A stretch of DNA of 64,000 nucleotides. Source: Streptomyces virginiae (GTDB taxonomy: Bacteria > Actinomycetota > Actinomycetes > Streptomycetales > Streptomycetaceae). The notes beneath the pieces were generated by a model, which worked only from the letters and a program-made list of their open reading frames with translations, made no database searches and had not been told where the DNA came from. Below are positions 16,748 through 29,537 of this stretch, one piece after another. Position numbers and translations under genes: made by a program. The number at the start of each line of letters is the position of its first letter. The first letter of the stretch is position 1. The stretch is from assembly GCF_000720455.1 (NCBI RefSeq), contig NZ_JOAK01000008.1, forward strand, positions 62,001-126,000, written 5' to 3'.

Positions 16748-16779
16748 CTTGTCAGTGCAATTTCACATTACTATGTTAC
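16748..16779 (+). promoter_or_regulatory. Promoter/operator module B (peptide ABC importer)
   Basis: All 32 bases are identical to module A at 4219-4250. TTGTCA (16749-16754), 17 nt and TATGTT (16772-16777) give a good promoter, with the same internal TTCACAT-N4-ATGTTAC. The first importer gene starts 55 nt downstream. Confidence 0.75.
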
Positions 16780-16833
16780 CGGTCACATCGCAGAGTCGTA
16801 GAGCCGCAGAGCGTGCCCTTCCCTGGAGTGACC

Positions 16834-18576
16834 ATGACCAAGCGCACCCAACTCGCCCTTGCCACCGCCCTGGTGGCCGCACTCGCACTCGGGGCCTCGG
16901 GCTGTTCCGGCACCGGGAAGGGATCGGCCGGAGCCGGTGCCGCGAATCCGGCCGCCGCCAACGACGGCAAGATCCTCGGCGGCGAACCGGTCAAGGGCGG
17001 CACCCTCACCGTCCTGTCCAACCAGGACTTCGCCCACCTCGACCCCGCCCGCAACTGGGTCATGCCGACCATGGACTTCGGCACCCGCCTGCTCTACCGC
17101 ACGCTCGTCACCTTCAAGGCCGAGCCCGGCCAGGCCGGCAGCGAGCTGGTCCCCGACCTCGCCACCGACCTCGGCACGCCCTCCAACGGCGGCCGCACCT
17201 GGACCTTCACCCTCAAAGAGGGCGTGAAGTACGAGGACGGCACCCCGGTCAAGGCCCAGGACGTCAAGTACAACGTCGAGCGGTCCTTCGCCCCCGACCT
17301 CACCGGCGGCCCCGACTACGCCGCCCAGTACCTGGCCGGCACCGAGGGCTACAAGGGCCCCCTGCAGGGGCAGCACCTGGACTCCGTGAAGACCCCCGAC
17401 GACCGCACGATCGTCTTCGAACTCAAGCGCCCCGTGGCCGAGTTCTCCGCCACCGCCACCCTGCCGACCTTCGCCCCGGTGCCCCAGACCCAGGAGAAGG
17501 GCACCCAGTACGACGCCCGCCCCTTCTCCTCCGGCCCGTACAAGATCGACTCCTACGACCGCGACAAGAAGCTGGTCCTCGTCCGCAACGAGCACTGGGA
17601 CCCGGCCACCGACACCGTCCGCAAGGCCTACCCGGACAAGTTCGTGGTCGTCATGGGCCTCAAGGGCGGCCAGATCGACGACCGGATCATCGCCGGCGAG
17701 GGCGCCGACGCCTCCACCGTGCAGTACGCCGACATGCGCCCCGAGAGCGCCCCCAAGGTGCTGCCCAAGCCCGAGGTCAAGACCCGGCTGCTCGCCGAGT
17801 CCCAGGGCTGCACCGAGATGCTCCACCTGAACAACTCGCGCGCCCCCTTCAACGACCCCAAGGTCCGCGAGGCCATGCAGTACGCCGTCGACAAGGAAGC
17901 CGTCGTCACCGCCGGCGGAGGGCCCGCCCTCAACGAGATCGCCACCGCCTACCTGCCCCCGGCCCTCGCCGGCGGCAAGCAGGCCGACACCCTGAAGATC
18001 CCCCCGGCCGGCGACCCCGCCAAGGCCAAGGAGCTCCTCAAGGCCGCCGGCAAGGAGACCCTGAAGGTCTCCCTCGCCGTCTCCACCGGCGACAAGGCCA
18101 AGGCCGAAGCCATCCAGCAGGGCCTTTCCCGCGCGGGCGTCGAGGTCGTCATCGACACCGTCGACCCGGGCGCCTACTACGACGTGATCGGCGACCTGTC
18201 CACCACCCCCGACATGACCCTCACCGGCTGGTGCCCCGACTACCCCTCCGGCTCCACCTGGATCCCCTTCGTCTTCGACGGACGGACCATCAAGGACAAG
18301 GGCAACCAGGGCAACTACAGCCAGTTCCGCGACGAGGAGGTCATCAAGCGGATCGACGAGATCAACGCCATGGCCGACGCCAAGCAGGCCAACCAGGCCT
18401 GGATCGACCTCGACGCGACCCTGATGGCCAAGTCCCCGAACGTGCCGATCCTGCTGGAGCGCAAGCCGCTCCTCGTCGGCACGAACATCGCGGGCGCGTT
18501 CGGCCACCCCGTGTGGACCGGCACCATCGACTACGGCACCGTCGGCCTCAAGGACCCCTCGAAGAGCCAGGGCTGA
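16834..18576 (+). CDS. Peptide ABC transporter substrate-binding lipoprotein (DppA/OppA family)
   Basis: 580 residues from the ATG at 16834, preceded by CCTGGAGTGACC. The lipoprotein signal ends in LALGASGC. SBP family 5 features include KGGTLTVLSNQDFAHLDP, RTWTFTLKEGVKYEDGTPV and the late LTGWCPDYPSGSTWIPFVFD. It would bind oligopeptides outside the membrane for the downstream permease. Because its promoter is identical to the collagenase promoter, collagen-derived peptides are the inferred substrate. First gene of a five-gene operon. Confidence 0.9.
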   Translation: MTKRTQLALATALVAALALGASGCSGTGKGSAGAGAANPAAANDGKILGGEPVKGGTLTVLSNQDFAHLDPARNWVMPTMDFGTRLLYRTLVTFKAEPGQAGSELVPDLATDLGTPSNGGRTWTFTLKEGVKYEDGTPVKAQDVKYNVERSFAPDLTGGPDYAAQYLAGTEGYKGPLQGQHLDSVKTPDDRTIVFELKRPVAEFSATATLPTFAPVPQTQEKGTQYDARPFSSGPYKIDSYDRDKKLVLVRNEHWDPATDTVRKAYPDKFVVVMGLKGGQIDDRIIAGEGADASTVQYADMRPESAPKVLPKPEVKTRLLAESQGCTEMLHLNNSRAPFNDPKVREAMQYAVDKEAVVTAGGGPALNEIATAYLPPALAGGKQADTLKIPPAGDPAKAKELLKAAGKETLKVSLAVSTGDKAKAEAIQQGLSRAGVEVVIDTVDPGAYYDVIGDLSTTPDMTLTGWCPDYPSGSTWIPFVFDGRTIKDKGNQGNYSQFRDEEVIKRIDEINAMADAKQANQAWIDLDATLMAKSPNVPILLERKPLLVGTNIAGAFGHPVWTGTIDYGTVGLKDPSKSQG

Positions 18577-18599
18577 GGGAATCCGGAGCCCCCGACCCC

Positions 18600-19553
18600 A
18601 TGACCACCACAGCACCGGCCCCCGACACCGCCGCGGCCGGGCCCGCGCCGGCGCCCGGCAGCAGCCCCTGGCAGCTCGCCCGGCGGGAACTGCGCCGCCG
18701 CCCCGCCGTCCGCGTCAGCCTCGGCATCGTCGCCCTCTTCGTCCTGATGGCCGTCACCGCGCCCTGGCTGGGCGCGCTCGGCGGCTGGTCCCCGCACGAA
18801 TTCGACAAGAGCGCCGTCGACCCCTACCTCGGGGGCCAGCCGATCGGCGCCCTCGGCGGGATCAGCCCCGAGCACTGGCTCGGCGTCGAACCCGTCACCG
18901 GCCGCGACCTGTTCGCCCGCGTCGTCCACGGGGCGCAGGTCTCCCTCCTGATCGCCTTCGCGGCCACCGCCATCGTGGTCGTCGCCGGCACCGCCGCCGG
19001 GATCGCCGCCGGCTACTTCGGCGGCCGCACCGACACGGTCCTGTCCCGGCTCATGGACCTCACCATGTCCTTCCCCTCCCTCATCTTCATGATCGCGCTG
19101 CTGTCCGTGGCCAAGGACGTCAACCGGCTCGTCCTGATGACCGTCGTCATCGGAGTGTTCGGCTGGCCCGGCATCGCCCGCGTCGTCCGCGGCCAGACCC
19201 TCTCCCTCAAACACCGCGAGTACGTCGACGCGGCCCGCGTGGGCGGCGCCGGCCCCTGGCGGATCCTGACGCGCGAGATCCTGCCGGGCGTGGCGGGCCC
19301 GGTCATCGCCTACACCACCCTGCTCATCCCCGGAATGATCAGCACCGAGGCCGCCCTCAGCTACCTCGGCGTCGGGGTCCGCCCGCCCACCCCGTCCTGG
19401 GGCCAGATGATCGCCGAGTCCGTCGCCCACTACGAGACCGACCCCATGTACTTCGTCATCCCCAGCGCCTTCCTCTTCCTCGCCGTGCTCGCCTTCACCC
19501 TGCTCGGCGACGCCCTGCGCGACATCCTCGACCCGAGGGGCGGCCGCAGTTGA
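18600..19553 (+). CDS. Peptide ABC transporter permease (DppC type)
   Basis: 317 residues from the ATG at 18600. After a 40-residue Pro/Ala-rich cytoplasmic start it has a first membrane helix (VSLGIVALFVLMAVTAPWLG) and five more. The permease EAA motif is VDAARVGGAGPWRILTREIL. The N-terminal region between helices 1 and 2 is typical of DppC/OppC. It pairs with the next gene to form the channel. Its end overlaps the next start (TTGA). Confidence 0.9.
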   Translation: MTTTAPAPDTAAAGPAPAPGSSPWQLARRELRRRPAVRVSLGIVALFVLMAVTAPWLGALGGWSPHEFDKSAVDPYLGGQPIGALGGISPEHWLGVEPVTGRDLFARVVHGAQVSLLIAFAATAIVVVAGTAAGIAAGYFGGRTDTVLSRLMDLTMSFPSLIFMIALLSVAKDVNRLVLMTVVIGVFGWPGIARVVRGQTLSLKHREYVDAARVGGAGPWRILTREILPGVAGPVIAYTTLLIPGMISTEAALSYLGVGVRPPTPSWGQMIAESVAHYETDPMYFVIPSAFLFLAVLAFTLLGDALRDILDPRGGRS

Positions 19554-20536
19554 TCGTCTACCTCGCCCGCCGGCTGCTCGCCCTCGCCGGAGTGCTCCTC
19601 GCCATCGCGGCCGTCACCTTCCTCATCTTCTACGTCCTGCCCGCCGACCCGGCCGCGGCCGCCTGCGGCAAGACCTGCAGCGCCGAACGGCTGGCCGACG
19701 TACGCGTCCACCTGGGCCTCGACCAGCCCCTGTGGAGGCAGTTCGCCGACTTCCTGACCGGCATCTTCACCGGCCGTACCCTCGGCACCGGCCAGTACGC
19801 CGTCACCTGCGACTTCCCCTGCCTGGGCTACTCGTACGAGAGCTCCCTGCCCGTGTGGGACCTGCTCATGGACCGGCTCCCGGTCTCCGCCTCCCTCGCC
19901 CTCGGCGCCGCCGTGCTGTGGCTGATCCTCGGCCTCGGCGCCGGCGTCACCGCCGCCCTGCGCAAGGACACCGCCACCGACAAGGCCCTGATGGTCGGCG
20001 CCGTCGCCGCCGCCTCCCTGCCCGTGTACTTCACCTCGGTCATGCTCATCCACGGGGTCATCCGCATCGCCGGACTGCTGCCCTACCCCACCTACCAGGC
20101 CTTCACCGACAACCCGCTCGGCTGGGCCTCGAACCTGCTCCTGCCCTGGACCGCGCTCGCGCTGCTCTACGCCGCCATGTACGCGCGCCAGAGCCGGGGT
20201 TCGATGATCGAGGCGATGGCCGAGCCCTACATCCGCACCGCCCGCGCCAAGGGCATGCCCGAGCGGACCGTCGTCGTCAAACACGGCCTGCGCTCCGGGA
20301 TGACGCCGATCCTGACCATCTTCGGCATCGACCTCGGCGGGCTCCTCGCCGGCGCCGTCATCACCGAGTCCATCTTCGGACTCCCCGGCATCGGGCGGCT
20401 CTTCTACGGCGCCCTGGTCAACTCCGACCAGCCCGTGGTCCTCGGCGTCACCCTCCTCGCGGCCTTCTTCATCGTCGTCGCCAACCTCGTCGTCGACCTC
20501 CTGTACGCCGTCATCGACCCGAGAGTGAGGTACTGA
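19550..20536 (+). CDS. Peptide ABC transporter permease (DppB type)
   Basis: 328 residues starting with TTG that overlaps the preceding stop. It has about six membrane helices, the first in [20 protein letters not shown]. The motif [20 protein letters not shown] is the EAA loop that contacts the ATPases. The order DppC before DppB is the reverse of the common operon order but occurs in actinomycetes. Confidence 0.9.
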   Translation: MIVYLARRLLALAGVLLAIAAVTFLIFYVLPADPAAAACGKTCSAERLADVRVHLGLDQPLWRQFADFLTGIFTGRTLGTGQYAVTCDFPCLGYSYESSLPVWDLLMDRLPVSASLALGAAVLWLILGLGAGVTAALRKDTATDKALMVGAVAAASLPVYFTSVMLIHGVIRIAGLLPYPTYQAFTDNPLGWASNLLLPWTALALLYAAMYARQSRGSMIEAMAEPYIRTARAKGMPERTVVVKHGLRSGMTPILTIFGIDLGGLLAGAVITESIFGLPGIGRLFYGALVNSDQPVVLGVTLLAAFFIVVANLVVDLLYAVIDPRVRY

Positions 20537-21530
20537 TGGCCGCTCCGCTCCTCGAAGTACGCGACCTGCGCGTCACCTTCACCACCCCTCGCGGGACCGT
20601 CCGGGCCGTCGACTCCGTCGGCTTCACCGTCGAGTCCGGACGCACCCTCGGCATCGTCGGCGAATCCGGCTCCGGCAAGTCCGTCACCTCGCTCGCCGTC
20701 ATGGGCCTGCACCGCGGCGCGGTCGAGGTCGGCGGCTCCGTCGCGCTCGCCGGACAGGAACTGACGGGCCTGACCGAGCGCGAGCTGGGGAAGGTCCGCG
20801 GCCGCCGAATGGCCATGATCTTCCAGGACCCGCTCTCCAGCCTGCACCCCTACTACACCGTCGGCGAACAGATCGCCGAGCACTTCCGGGTCCACTTCCG
20901 GTCCGGACGGGCCGCCGCGCGCAGACGCGCCGTCGACATGCTCGGCGAGGTCGGCATCCCGGAACCGGCCCGCCGGGCGGGGGAGTACCCGCACCAGTTC
21001 TCCGGCGGCATGCGCCAGCGCGCCATGATCGCCATGGCCCTGGCGTGCGAACCCGAGCTGCTGATCGCCGACGAACCGACCACCGCCCTGGACGTCACCG
21101 TGCAGGCGCAGATCCTGGAACTCATCGCGAGGCTGCAGCAGGAGCGCGGACTCGGCGTCGTCATGATCACCCACGACCTGGGCGTCGTCGCCCGCGTCGC
21201 CCACGAGGTCCTGGTCATGTACGGCGGCCGCGCCGTCGAACAAGCCCCCGTCGACGCGCTGTTCGCCGACCCCGCCCACCCCTACACCCGCGGGCTGCTC
21301 GACTCGCTGCCCCGCCTCGACACCGCCGACGACGAACCGCTCCCCTTCATCCCCGGCTCCCCGCCGTCCCTCCTTCTGCCGGCCCCCGGCTGCGCCTTCG
21401 CACCGCGCTGCCCCCGGGCCGCCGAACGCTGCACCGGCGAACGGCCGGAGCCGGCCGCGTACGGGGACGGAACCGGGCGGACCGTCGCCTGCCACTTCGC
21501 CGGGGTCCGCGCCGTCGAGGAGGCGGCCCG

Positions 21531-21534
<4 letters not shown>
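20536..21534 (+). CDS. Peptide ABC transporter ATP-binding protein (DppD type)
   Basis: 332 residues, with the start overlapping the upstream stop by one base. It has Walker [10 protein letters not shown]-loop [12 protein letters not shown], signature FSGGMRQR, Walker [13 protein letters not shown] and the oligopeptide-transporter C-terminal extension ([14 protein letters not shown]) with its cysteines. It energises import together with the next gene. Confidence 0.92.
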
Positions 21535-25171
<3,637 letters not shown>

Positions 25172-25184
25172 CGAGGCAATACGC

Positions 25185-27239
25185 CTAGCCCAGTTCGCGG
25201 CGGAAGAAGTCCAGTTCCAGCGCCATGACCTTCTCGCGGGTGCCGCCCGGTGTCATGTGGGTGACGCCGGGGAGGGCCAGCAGCTGGTGCGGGCGGCCCG
25301 AGTCGGTCAGCGCCCGCGACAGGCGCAGGGTGTGCGAGGGATGGACGTTGTCGTCGGCCAGGCCGGTGACCAGGAGCAGCGGACGGGACAGCTTCGGGGC
25401 GTCGGGCAGGAGCGAGTCCCGTTCGTAGACGTCCGGGTGGTCCTGCGGCAGGCCCAGGTAGCGCTCGGTGTACGCGGTGTCGTAGTGCCGGAAGTCGGTC
25501 GGCGCGGCTCCGGCGGCGGCCGCGTGGAAAACGTCGGGGCGGCGCAGTACGGCCATCGCCGACAGGTAGCCGCCGTACGACCAGCCGCGGATGCCGACCC
25601 GGCCGAGGTCGAGGTCGTCGTGGCGCGCGGCCAGCGCGTGCAGCGCCGCGACCTGGTCGTCCAGGGTGACCTGGGAGAAGCCGCGGTACATGGCCCGGGT
25701 GTGGGCGGGGGAGACGTACGCGGTGCCGCGGTTGTCGACGGTCACCACCGCGAAGCCCTGGTCGGCCCACCACTGGCGGTGCTGCCAGCGGCGCGGGTCG
25801 GCGGTGACGTCCTGGGCGCAGGGGCCGCCGTAGCTGTCCATCAGGACGGGCAGCTTCCGGCCGGCGACGTGCCCGCGGGGCAGCACCAGCGCGGTGGGGA
25901 TCGCGTGCTCGGTGACCCGTTCCAGGACCGGGGCGACCCGGTACGGCAGCGGCTGCGACAGGTCCGCCGGTGTGAACTCCCGCCCGTCGGGGGTGCGTAC
26001 GACGCGGCGCACGCCGTCGGCGTCGGCGCTGGTCAGCAGCAGGTGCCCGGCCGAGGCGGTCACGCTGTGGACGCCGGGGCCGGCCACGAGCGCGGTCGCC
26101 TTCCCGGTGGTGGTGTCGAGCAGCAGCACCTGCTGCTCGGCCGGGTCGCGCAGGGCCGCCTCGATCAGCAGCCGGCCTTCGTGGACCCCGGCCACGCCGC
26201 GGACCTGGATCTCGTCCCCGGTGATCGGTACGCCGTCCACGGCGAGGCCGCGCGCGGCGCCGCTCGGGGTGTCGGTGACGGTCAGCATCCGCCCGTCGGG
26301 GAGGCGGCGGGGGGTGCCGGCGACGTCCGGGTCCACCCACAGGGGGTGCGTGGTGCGGGACAGTTCACGGGTGCGGCCGGTGGCCGGGTCGGCGGAGAGC
26401 AGGACGACGTTGCGCTGGAGCCGGTCCTGGACGGTGAGGAGGATCTCCTCGGCAGACTCCCAGCCCGCGTCGCTGACGTAGGGGTAGGTCTCGGCGTCCC
26501 AGTCGATCCGTGTCCGGGTCTCCCCGAGCACCCACAGCTGGACGTCGGCGTTGGGCCCGCCCGCCTCCGGGTAGGCGAAGTCCTCGGCCGGCAGCTCGGG
26601 GTGGGCCGGGTCGGCGAACCACCGGCGCTGGAGGGCGGATTCGTCGACGCGGGCGGCGAGCAGCGTGATCCCGTCGGGGGACCACCAGTGGCCCCGGGAG
26701 CGGCCCAGTTCCTCGGCGGCGGCGAATTCGGCCAGGCCCCAGCGGGCCCCGTCGTCGGGGCTGACCCGGCCGCCCGGGGCGACGTACAGGGCGTCGTCGG
26801 CGACGTAGGCGGTGCGTGAGCCGTCGGCGTTGGGCCGCGGGTCCAGCGCGGGTCCGGCGGCGGGGATCTCCCTGGGCGTGGTCCCGGCGCCGTCGGCGGT
26901 GACCTCGTAGAGCCGTCCGTACAGGGCGAAGGCGGCGCGGCGCCCGTCGCCGGAGAGGGCGTAGGAGCCGATCCCGGCGGCGACGAGCCGGGTGCGTTCG
27001 CGCAGCCGGCGCTCGGCGGTGGGGAGCGGGCCGGGCTCGGGACACAGCTCGCGGGGATCGGCAAGCCGGATCTCCTCGCCGGTGGCGGTGTCGAGCACCC
27101 AGAGGCTGTCGAAGGCGTCGGTTCCTCCGGTCGACCGGAGGAACCAGAGCAGCCTGCCGTCGTCCCCGAAGGACAGTGCCCGCGGGGCGCCGTAGGTGAA
27201 TCGGGCCGTGCTCGCGGAGAGCCTGAGGAAGTCATCCAT
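25185..27239 (-). CDS. S9 family peptidase (prolyl oligopeptidase/dipeptidyl-peptidase IV type)
   Basis: 684 residues without a signal peptide, so probably cytoplasmic. The N-terminal half is a beta-propeller of DPPIV_N type. The C-terminal alpha/beta hydrolase domain carries nucleophile S554 in GIRGWSYGGYLSAM, D629/D630 in TGLADDNVHPSH and H661 in LPGVTHMTPGG. S9B enzymes release Xaa-Pro dipeptides from peptide N-termini. That complements the Xaa-Pro aminopeptidase for Gly-Pro-Hyp-rich peptides. The ATG at 27239 has no ribosome site and lies just downstream of a perfect GTGACAT-N5-ATGTCAC palindrome, so a leaderless, operator-controlled transcript is likely. Confidence 0.9.
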   Translation of the reverse strand: MDDFLRLSASTARFTYGAPRALSFGDDGRLLWFLRSTGGTDAFDSLWVLDTATGEEIRLADPRELCPEPGPLPTAERRLRERTRLVAAGIGSYALSGDGRRAAFALYGRLYEVTADGAGTTPREIPAAGPALDPRPNADGSRTAYVADDALYVAPGGRVSPDDGARWGLAEFAAAEELGRSRGHWWSPDGITLLAARVDESALQRRWFADPAHPELPAEDFAYPEAGGPNADVQLWVLGETRTRIDWDAETYPYVSDAGWESAEEILLTVQDRLQRNVVLLSADPATGRTRELSRTTHPLWVDPDVAGTPRRLPDGRMLTVTDTPSGAARGLAVDGVPITGDEIQVRGVAGVHEGRLLIEAALRDPAEQQVLLLDTTTGKATALVAGPGVHSVTASAGHLLLTSADADGVRRVVRTPDGREFTPADLSQPLPYRVAPVLERVTEHAIPTALVLPRGHVAGRKLPVLMDSYGGPCAQDVTADPRRWQHRQWWADQGFAVVTVDNRGTAYVSPAHTRAMYRGFSQVTLDDQVAALHALAARHDDLDLGRVGIRGWSYGGYLSAMAVLRRPDVFHAAAAGAAPTDFRHYDTAYTERYLGLPQDHPDVYERDSLLPDAPKLSRPLLLVTGLADDNVHPSHTLRLSRALTDSGRPHQLLALPGVTHMTPGGTREKVMALELDFFRRELG

Positions 27240-27240
27240 G

Positions 27241-27280
27241 ATCGTAGTGTGACATGTGAAATGTCACCTACACTAGGCCG
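27241..27280. promoter_or_regulatory. Promoter/operator module F (S9 peptidase; divergent MFS)
   Basis: GTGACATGTGAAATGTCAC (27249-27267) is a perfect inverted repeat, the best GntR-type operator in the window; an outer AGTGT/ACACT pair extends it. On the plus strand TACACT (27269-27274) could be the -10 of the MFS gene. On the minus strand a -10 near 27251-27246 would give a leaderless S9 transcript. Confidence 0.7.
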
Positions 27281-27322
27281 TTCGAGTGGTGACCCCAGGG
27301 GAGCGGGCTTAGCGTCGAGAGG

Positions 27323-28876
27323 GTGGACCCGAACGCAACGCCGAGCAGCAAACGGACCGACGGCACGGTCCGAGGAAGCGGCAACGGACTCGCCCTGTTC
27401 GTCATCGCGTCCTGCCAACTCATGGTGGTTCTCGACATCACGATCGTGAACATCGCGCTCCCGCACATCCAGAGCGCACTGAACTTCTCGACCGAAAGCC
27501 TCTCCTGGGTCGTCAACGCCTACACCCTCGCCTTCGGCGGCCTGCTGCTCCTCGGCGGCCGCACCGGCGACATCCTCGGCCGCAAGCGCGTCTTCATCTT
27601 CGGTGTCCTGCTCTTCGGCCTGGCTTCGCTCCTCGGCGGACTCTCACAGAACGAGGGCCAGTTGATGGCCGCACGGGCTCTCCAGGGCGTCGGCGGCGCC
27701 ATCGCCTCACCGACCTCCCTCGCCCTGATCACCACCACCTTCCGTGAGGGCCCGGCCCGCAACCGGGCGTTCGGCGTGTTCGCCGGAGTCTCGGCGGCCG
27801 GCGGTGCGATCGGACTCCTCGCGGGCGGCATCCTCGTCGAGTGGCTCGACTGGCGCTGGGTCCTCTTCGTCAACGTCCCCATCGCGCTCGTGATCGCCGT
27901 GCTGGCCGCGAAGGTCCTGCACGAGTCCGAACGCCACCCCGGGCACTTCGACTTCGCGGGCGCGCTGCTGTCCACCGTGGGCATGGTCGCGCTCGTCTAC
28001 GGCTTCATCCGGGCCTCCCAGGAGGGCTGGCGGGACCCGGTGACGCTCGGCTCGTTCGGCCTGGCCGTGGTCCTGCTGACCCTGTTCATCCTCAACGAGC
28101 GGCGCTCGCCGCAGCCGATCACACCGCTGCACATGTTCGCCGACCGCAACCGGGCCGGGACCTACGGGATCATGCTCATGCTCGCCTGCGCGATCTTCGG
28201 CATGTTCTTCTTCCTGACCCTCTTCGTGCAGAACGTGCTCGGCTTCAGCCCGATCCAGGCCGGCCTCGCCTTCCTGCCGGTCAGCGCGGTGATCGCGGTG
28301 GGCGCGGGCCTCACCGCGAAGCTGCTGCCGAAGTTCGGGCCCAAACCGTTCATGGTCTGCGGCGCGCTGTCCTCGGCGGTCGGACTGGCCTGGCTGACCC
28401 AGATCGACGTCCATTCCACCTATCTCGGCAGCATCCTGGGCCCGATGCTGTTCTTCGCGCTCGGCATGGGTCTGCAGTTCGTCTCGCTGACGCTGATGGC
28501 GCTGTCGAACGTCACCGACCGGGAGTCGGGCGCGGCGTCCGGACTGCTGAACTCGATGCAGCAGGTGGGCGGCTCGCTCGGCCTGTCGATCCTGGTGACC
28601 GTCTTCGGCACGGCCAGCCGCAACGAGGCCAAGGAGCAGGTGCCGGACTTCCTCGCCACGGCCGGCCCCGTGCAGAGGGCCTTCTTCGAACGGACCGGCC
28701 AGCTCCCGAAGCCCTGGGGCGACCAGGTGCTGACCTCGGGCATCAGCACGGCCTTCGTCGTCGCGGCCCTCTTCACCCTGGTCGGGGCGTTGATCGCGCT
28801 GTTCGTCATCCAGGTCCGCCCCTCCGACCTCGAACGCCTCCAGGGCAATCACAAACCGGCGGCCGACCGGATCTGA
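27323..28876 (+). CDS. DHA2-family MFS transporter (EmrB/QacA type)
   Basis: 517 residues from the GTG at 27323 with about 14 predicted membrane helices. Motifs are VVLDITIVNIALPHIQ in helix 1 (family motif D1), GGRTGDILGRKRVF between helices 2 and 3 (motif A) and PTSLALITTTFREGPARNRA. DHA2 proteins are usually proton-driven drug or metabolite exporters. It shares the operator region with the divergent S9 peptidase. A link to peptide or imino-acid metabolism is possible but not shown by the protein itself. Confidence 0.88.
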   Translation: MDPNATPSSKRTDGTVRGSGNGLALFVIASCQLMVVLDITIVNIALPHIQSALNFSTESLSWVVNAYTLAFGGLLLLGGRTGDILGRKRVFIFGVLLFGLASLLGGLSQNEGQLMAARALQGVGGAIASPTSLALITTTFREGPARNRAFGVFAGVSAAGGAIGLLAGGILVEWLDWRWVLFVNVPIALVIAVLAAKVLHESERHPGHFDFAGALLSTVGMVALVYGFIRASQEGWRDPVTLGSFGLAVVLLTLFILNERRSPQPITPLHMFADRNRAGTYGIMLMLACAIFGMFFFLTLFVQNVLGFSPIQAGLAFLPVSAVIAVGAGLTAKLLPKFGPKPFMVCGALSSAVGLAWLTQIDVHSTYLGSILGPMLFFALGMGLQFVSLTLMALSNVTDRESGAASGLLNSMQQVGGSLGLSILVTVFGTASRNEAKEQVPDFLATAGPVQRAFFERTGQLPKPWGDQVLTSGISTAFVVAALFTLVGALIALFVIQVRPSDLERLQGNHKPAADRI

Positions 28877-28883
28877 GCCGCCG

Positions 28884-28935
28884 GCCTCCGGTGCGTCGGG
28901 CCTCCGGTGCGTCAGACCACCGGTGCGTCAGGCCA
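28884..28935. repeat. Short tandem repeat, about 16-bp unit
   Basis: CCTCCGGTGCGTCGGG-type units recur about three and a half times with small changes (CTCCGGTGCGTCAG, CACCGGTGCGTCAG). They fill the gap between two convergent genes, and the last unit contains the stop codon of the FBP-domain gene. Confidence 0.6.
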
Positions 28936-29446
28936 CCGTGACCCCGGTGACCCGGGACACGAAGCCGTTCAGGTTGCCCTCCATGCGCGCGAGACGCTCG
29001 TCCAGGGTCAGCGACTCCTCCTGCCGGCCGGCGCGCAGCTTCGGCTGCCGCTTGCCGCGCACGTACAGGGAGCAGGCCAGGTCCGCGCAGATGTACGTGC
29101 CGACGGTGTTGCCCTCACGGCCGCGGGCGCCCGCCAGCGGTGCGGCCAGCAGCGTGACCCCGGAGGAGGCGTGGCCCGTCAGGCAGATCTGGCACAGGCT
29201 GGACTTCACCGCGCTGGTACGGCCCACGGACGGCACGCGCAGGGAGATCCCCAGCGGTCCCTCGTCGCGCGGCAGCACGAGATGGGCCCGCAGCGGTGCG
29301 CCCGGATCCACCCATCCCAGGAAGTCCAGTTCCTCCCAGGGCAGTTCGGCGAAGTCGAGGGGCAGGCGCATGCGCGCCGCCTCACCCTTGGTGCAGTTCA
29401 CGAAGGATGCGCGGATCTGTTTCTCGGTGAGTGGTTCCACGGGCAT
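28928..29446 (-). CDS. FBP-domain (elongation factor G-binding type) zinc protein
   Basis: 172 residues from the ATG at 29446. The early EKQIRASFVNCTKGEAARM and the later zinc finger SLCQICLTGHASSG ... ICADLACSLYVRGKR (C-x2-C and C-x4-C) match the FBP treble-clef family, related to fusidic-acid-resistance proteins that bind EF-G. A role at the ribosome or in stress response is plausible. It appears monocistronic. The start has only a weak AGGG-like ribosome site. Confidence 0.8.
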   Translation of the reverse strand: MPVEPLTEKQIRASFVNCTKGEAARMRLPLDFAELPWEELDFLGWVDPGAPLRAHLVLPRDEGPLGISLRVPSVGRTSAVKSSLCQICLTGHASSGVTLLAAPLAGARGREGNTVGTYICADLACSLYVRGKRQPKLRAGRQEESLTLDERLARMEGNLNGFVSRVTGVTVA

Positions 29447-29537
29447 CGACCCTATTGCGTGCCCCCGCCGCCCCGCACCCCAATATCCGGAGGGTGGCGT
29501 GTGCCGTCGCGAAGCCGCCACCGCCGCAATAAGGGAT

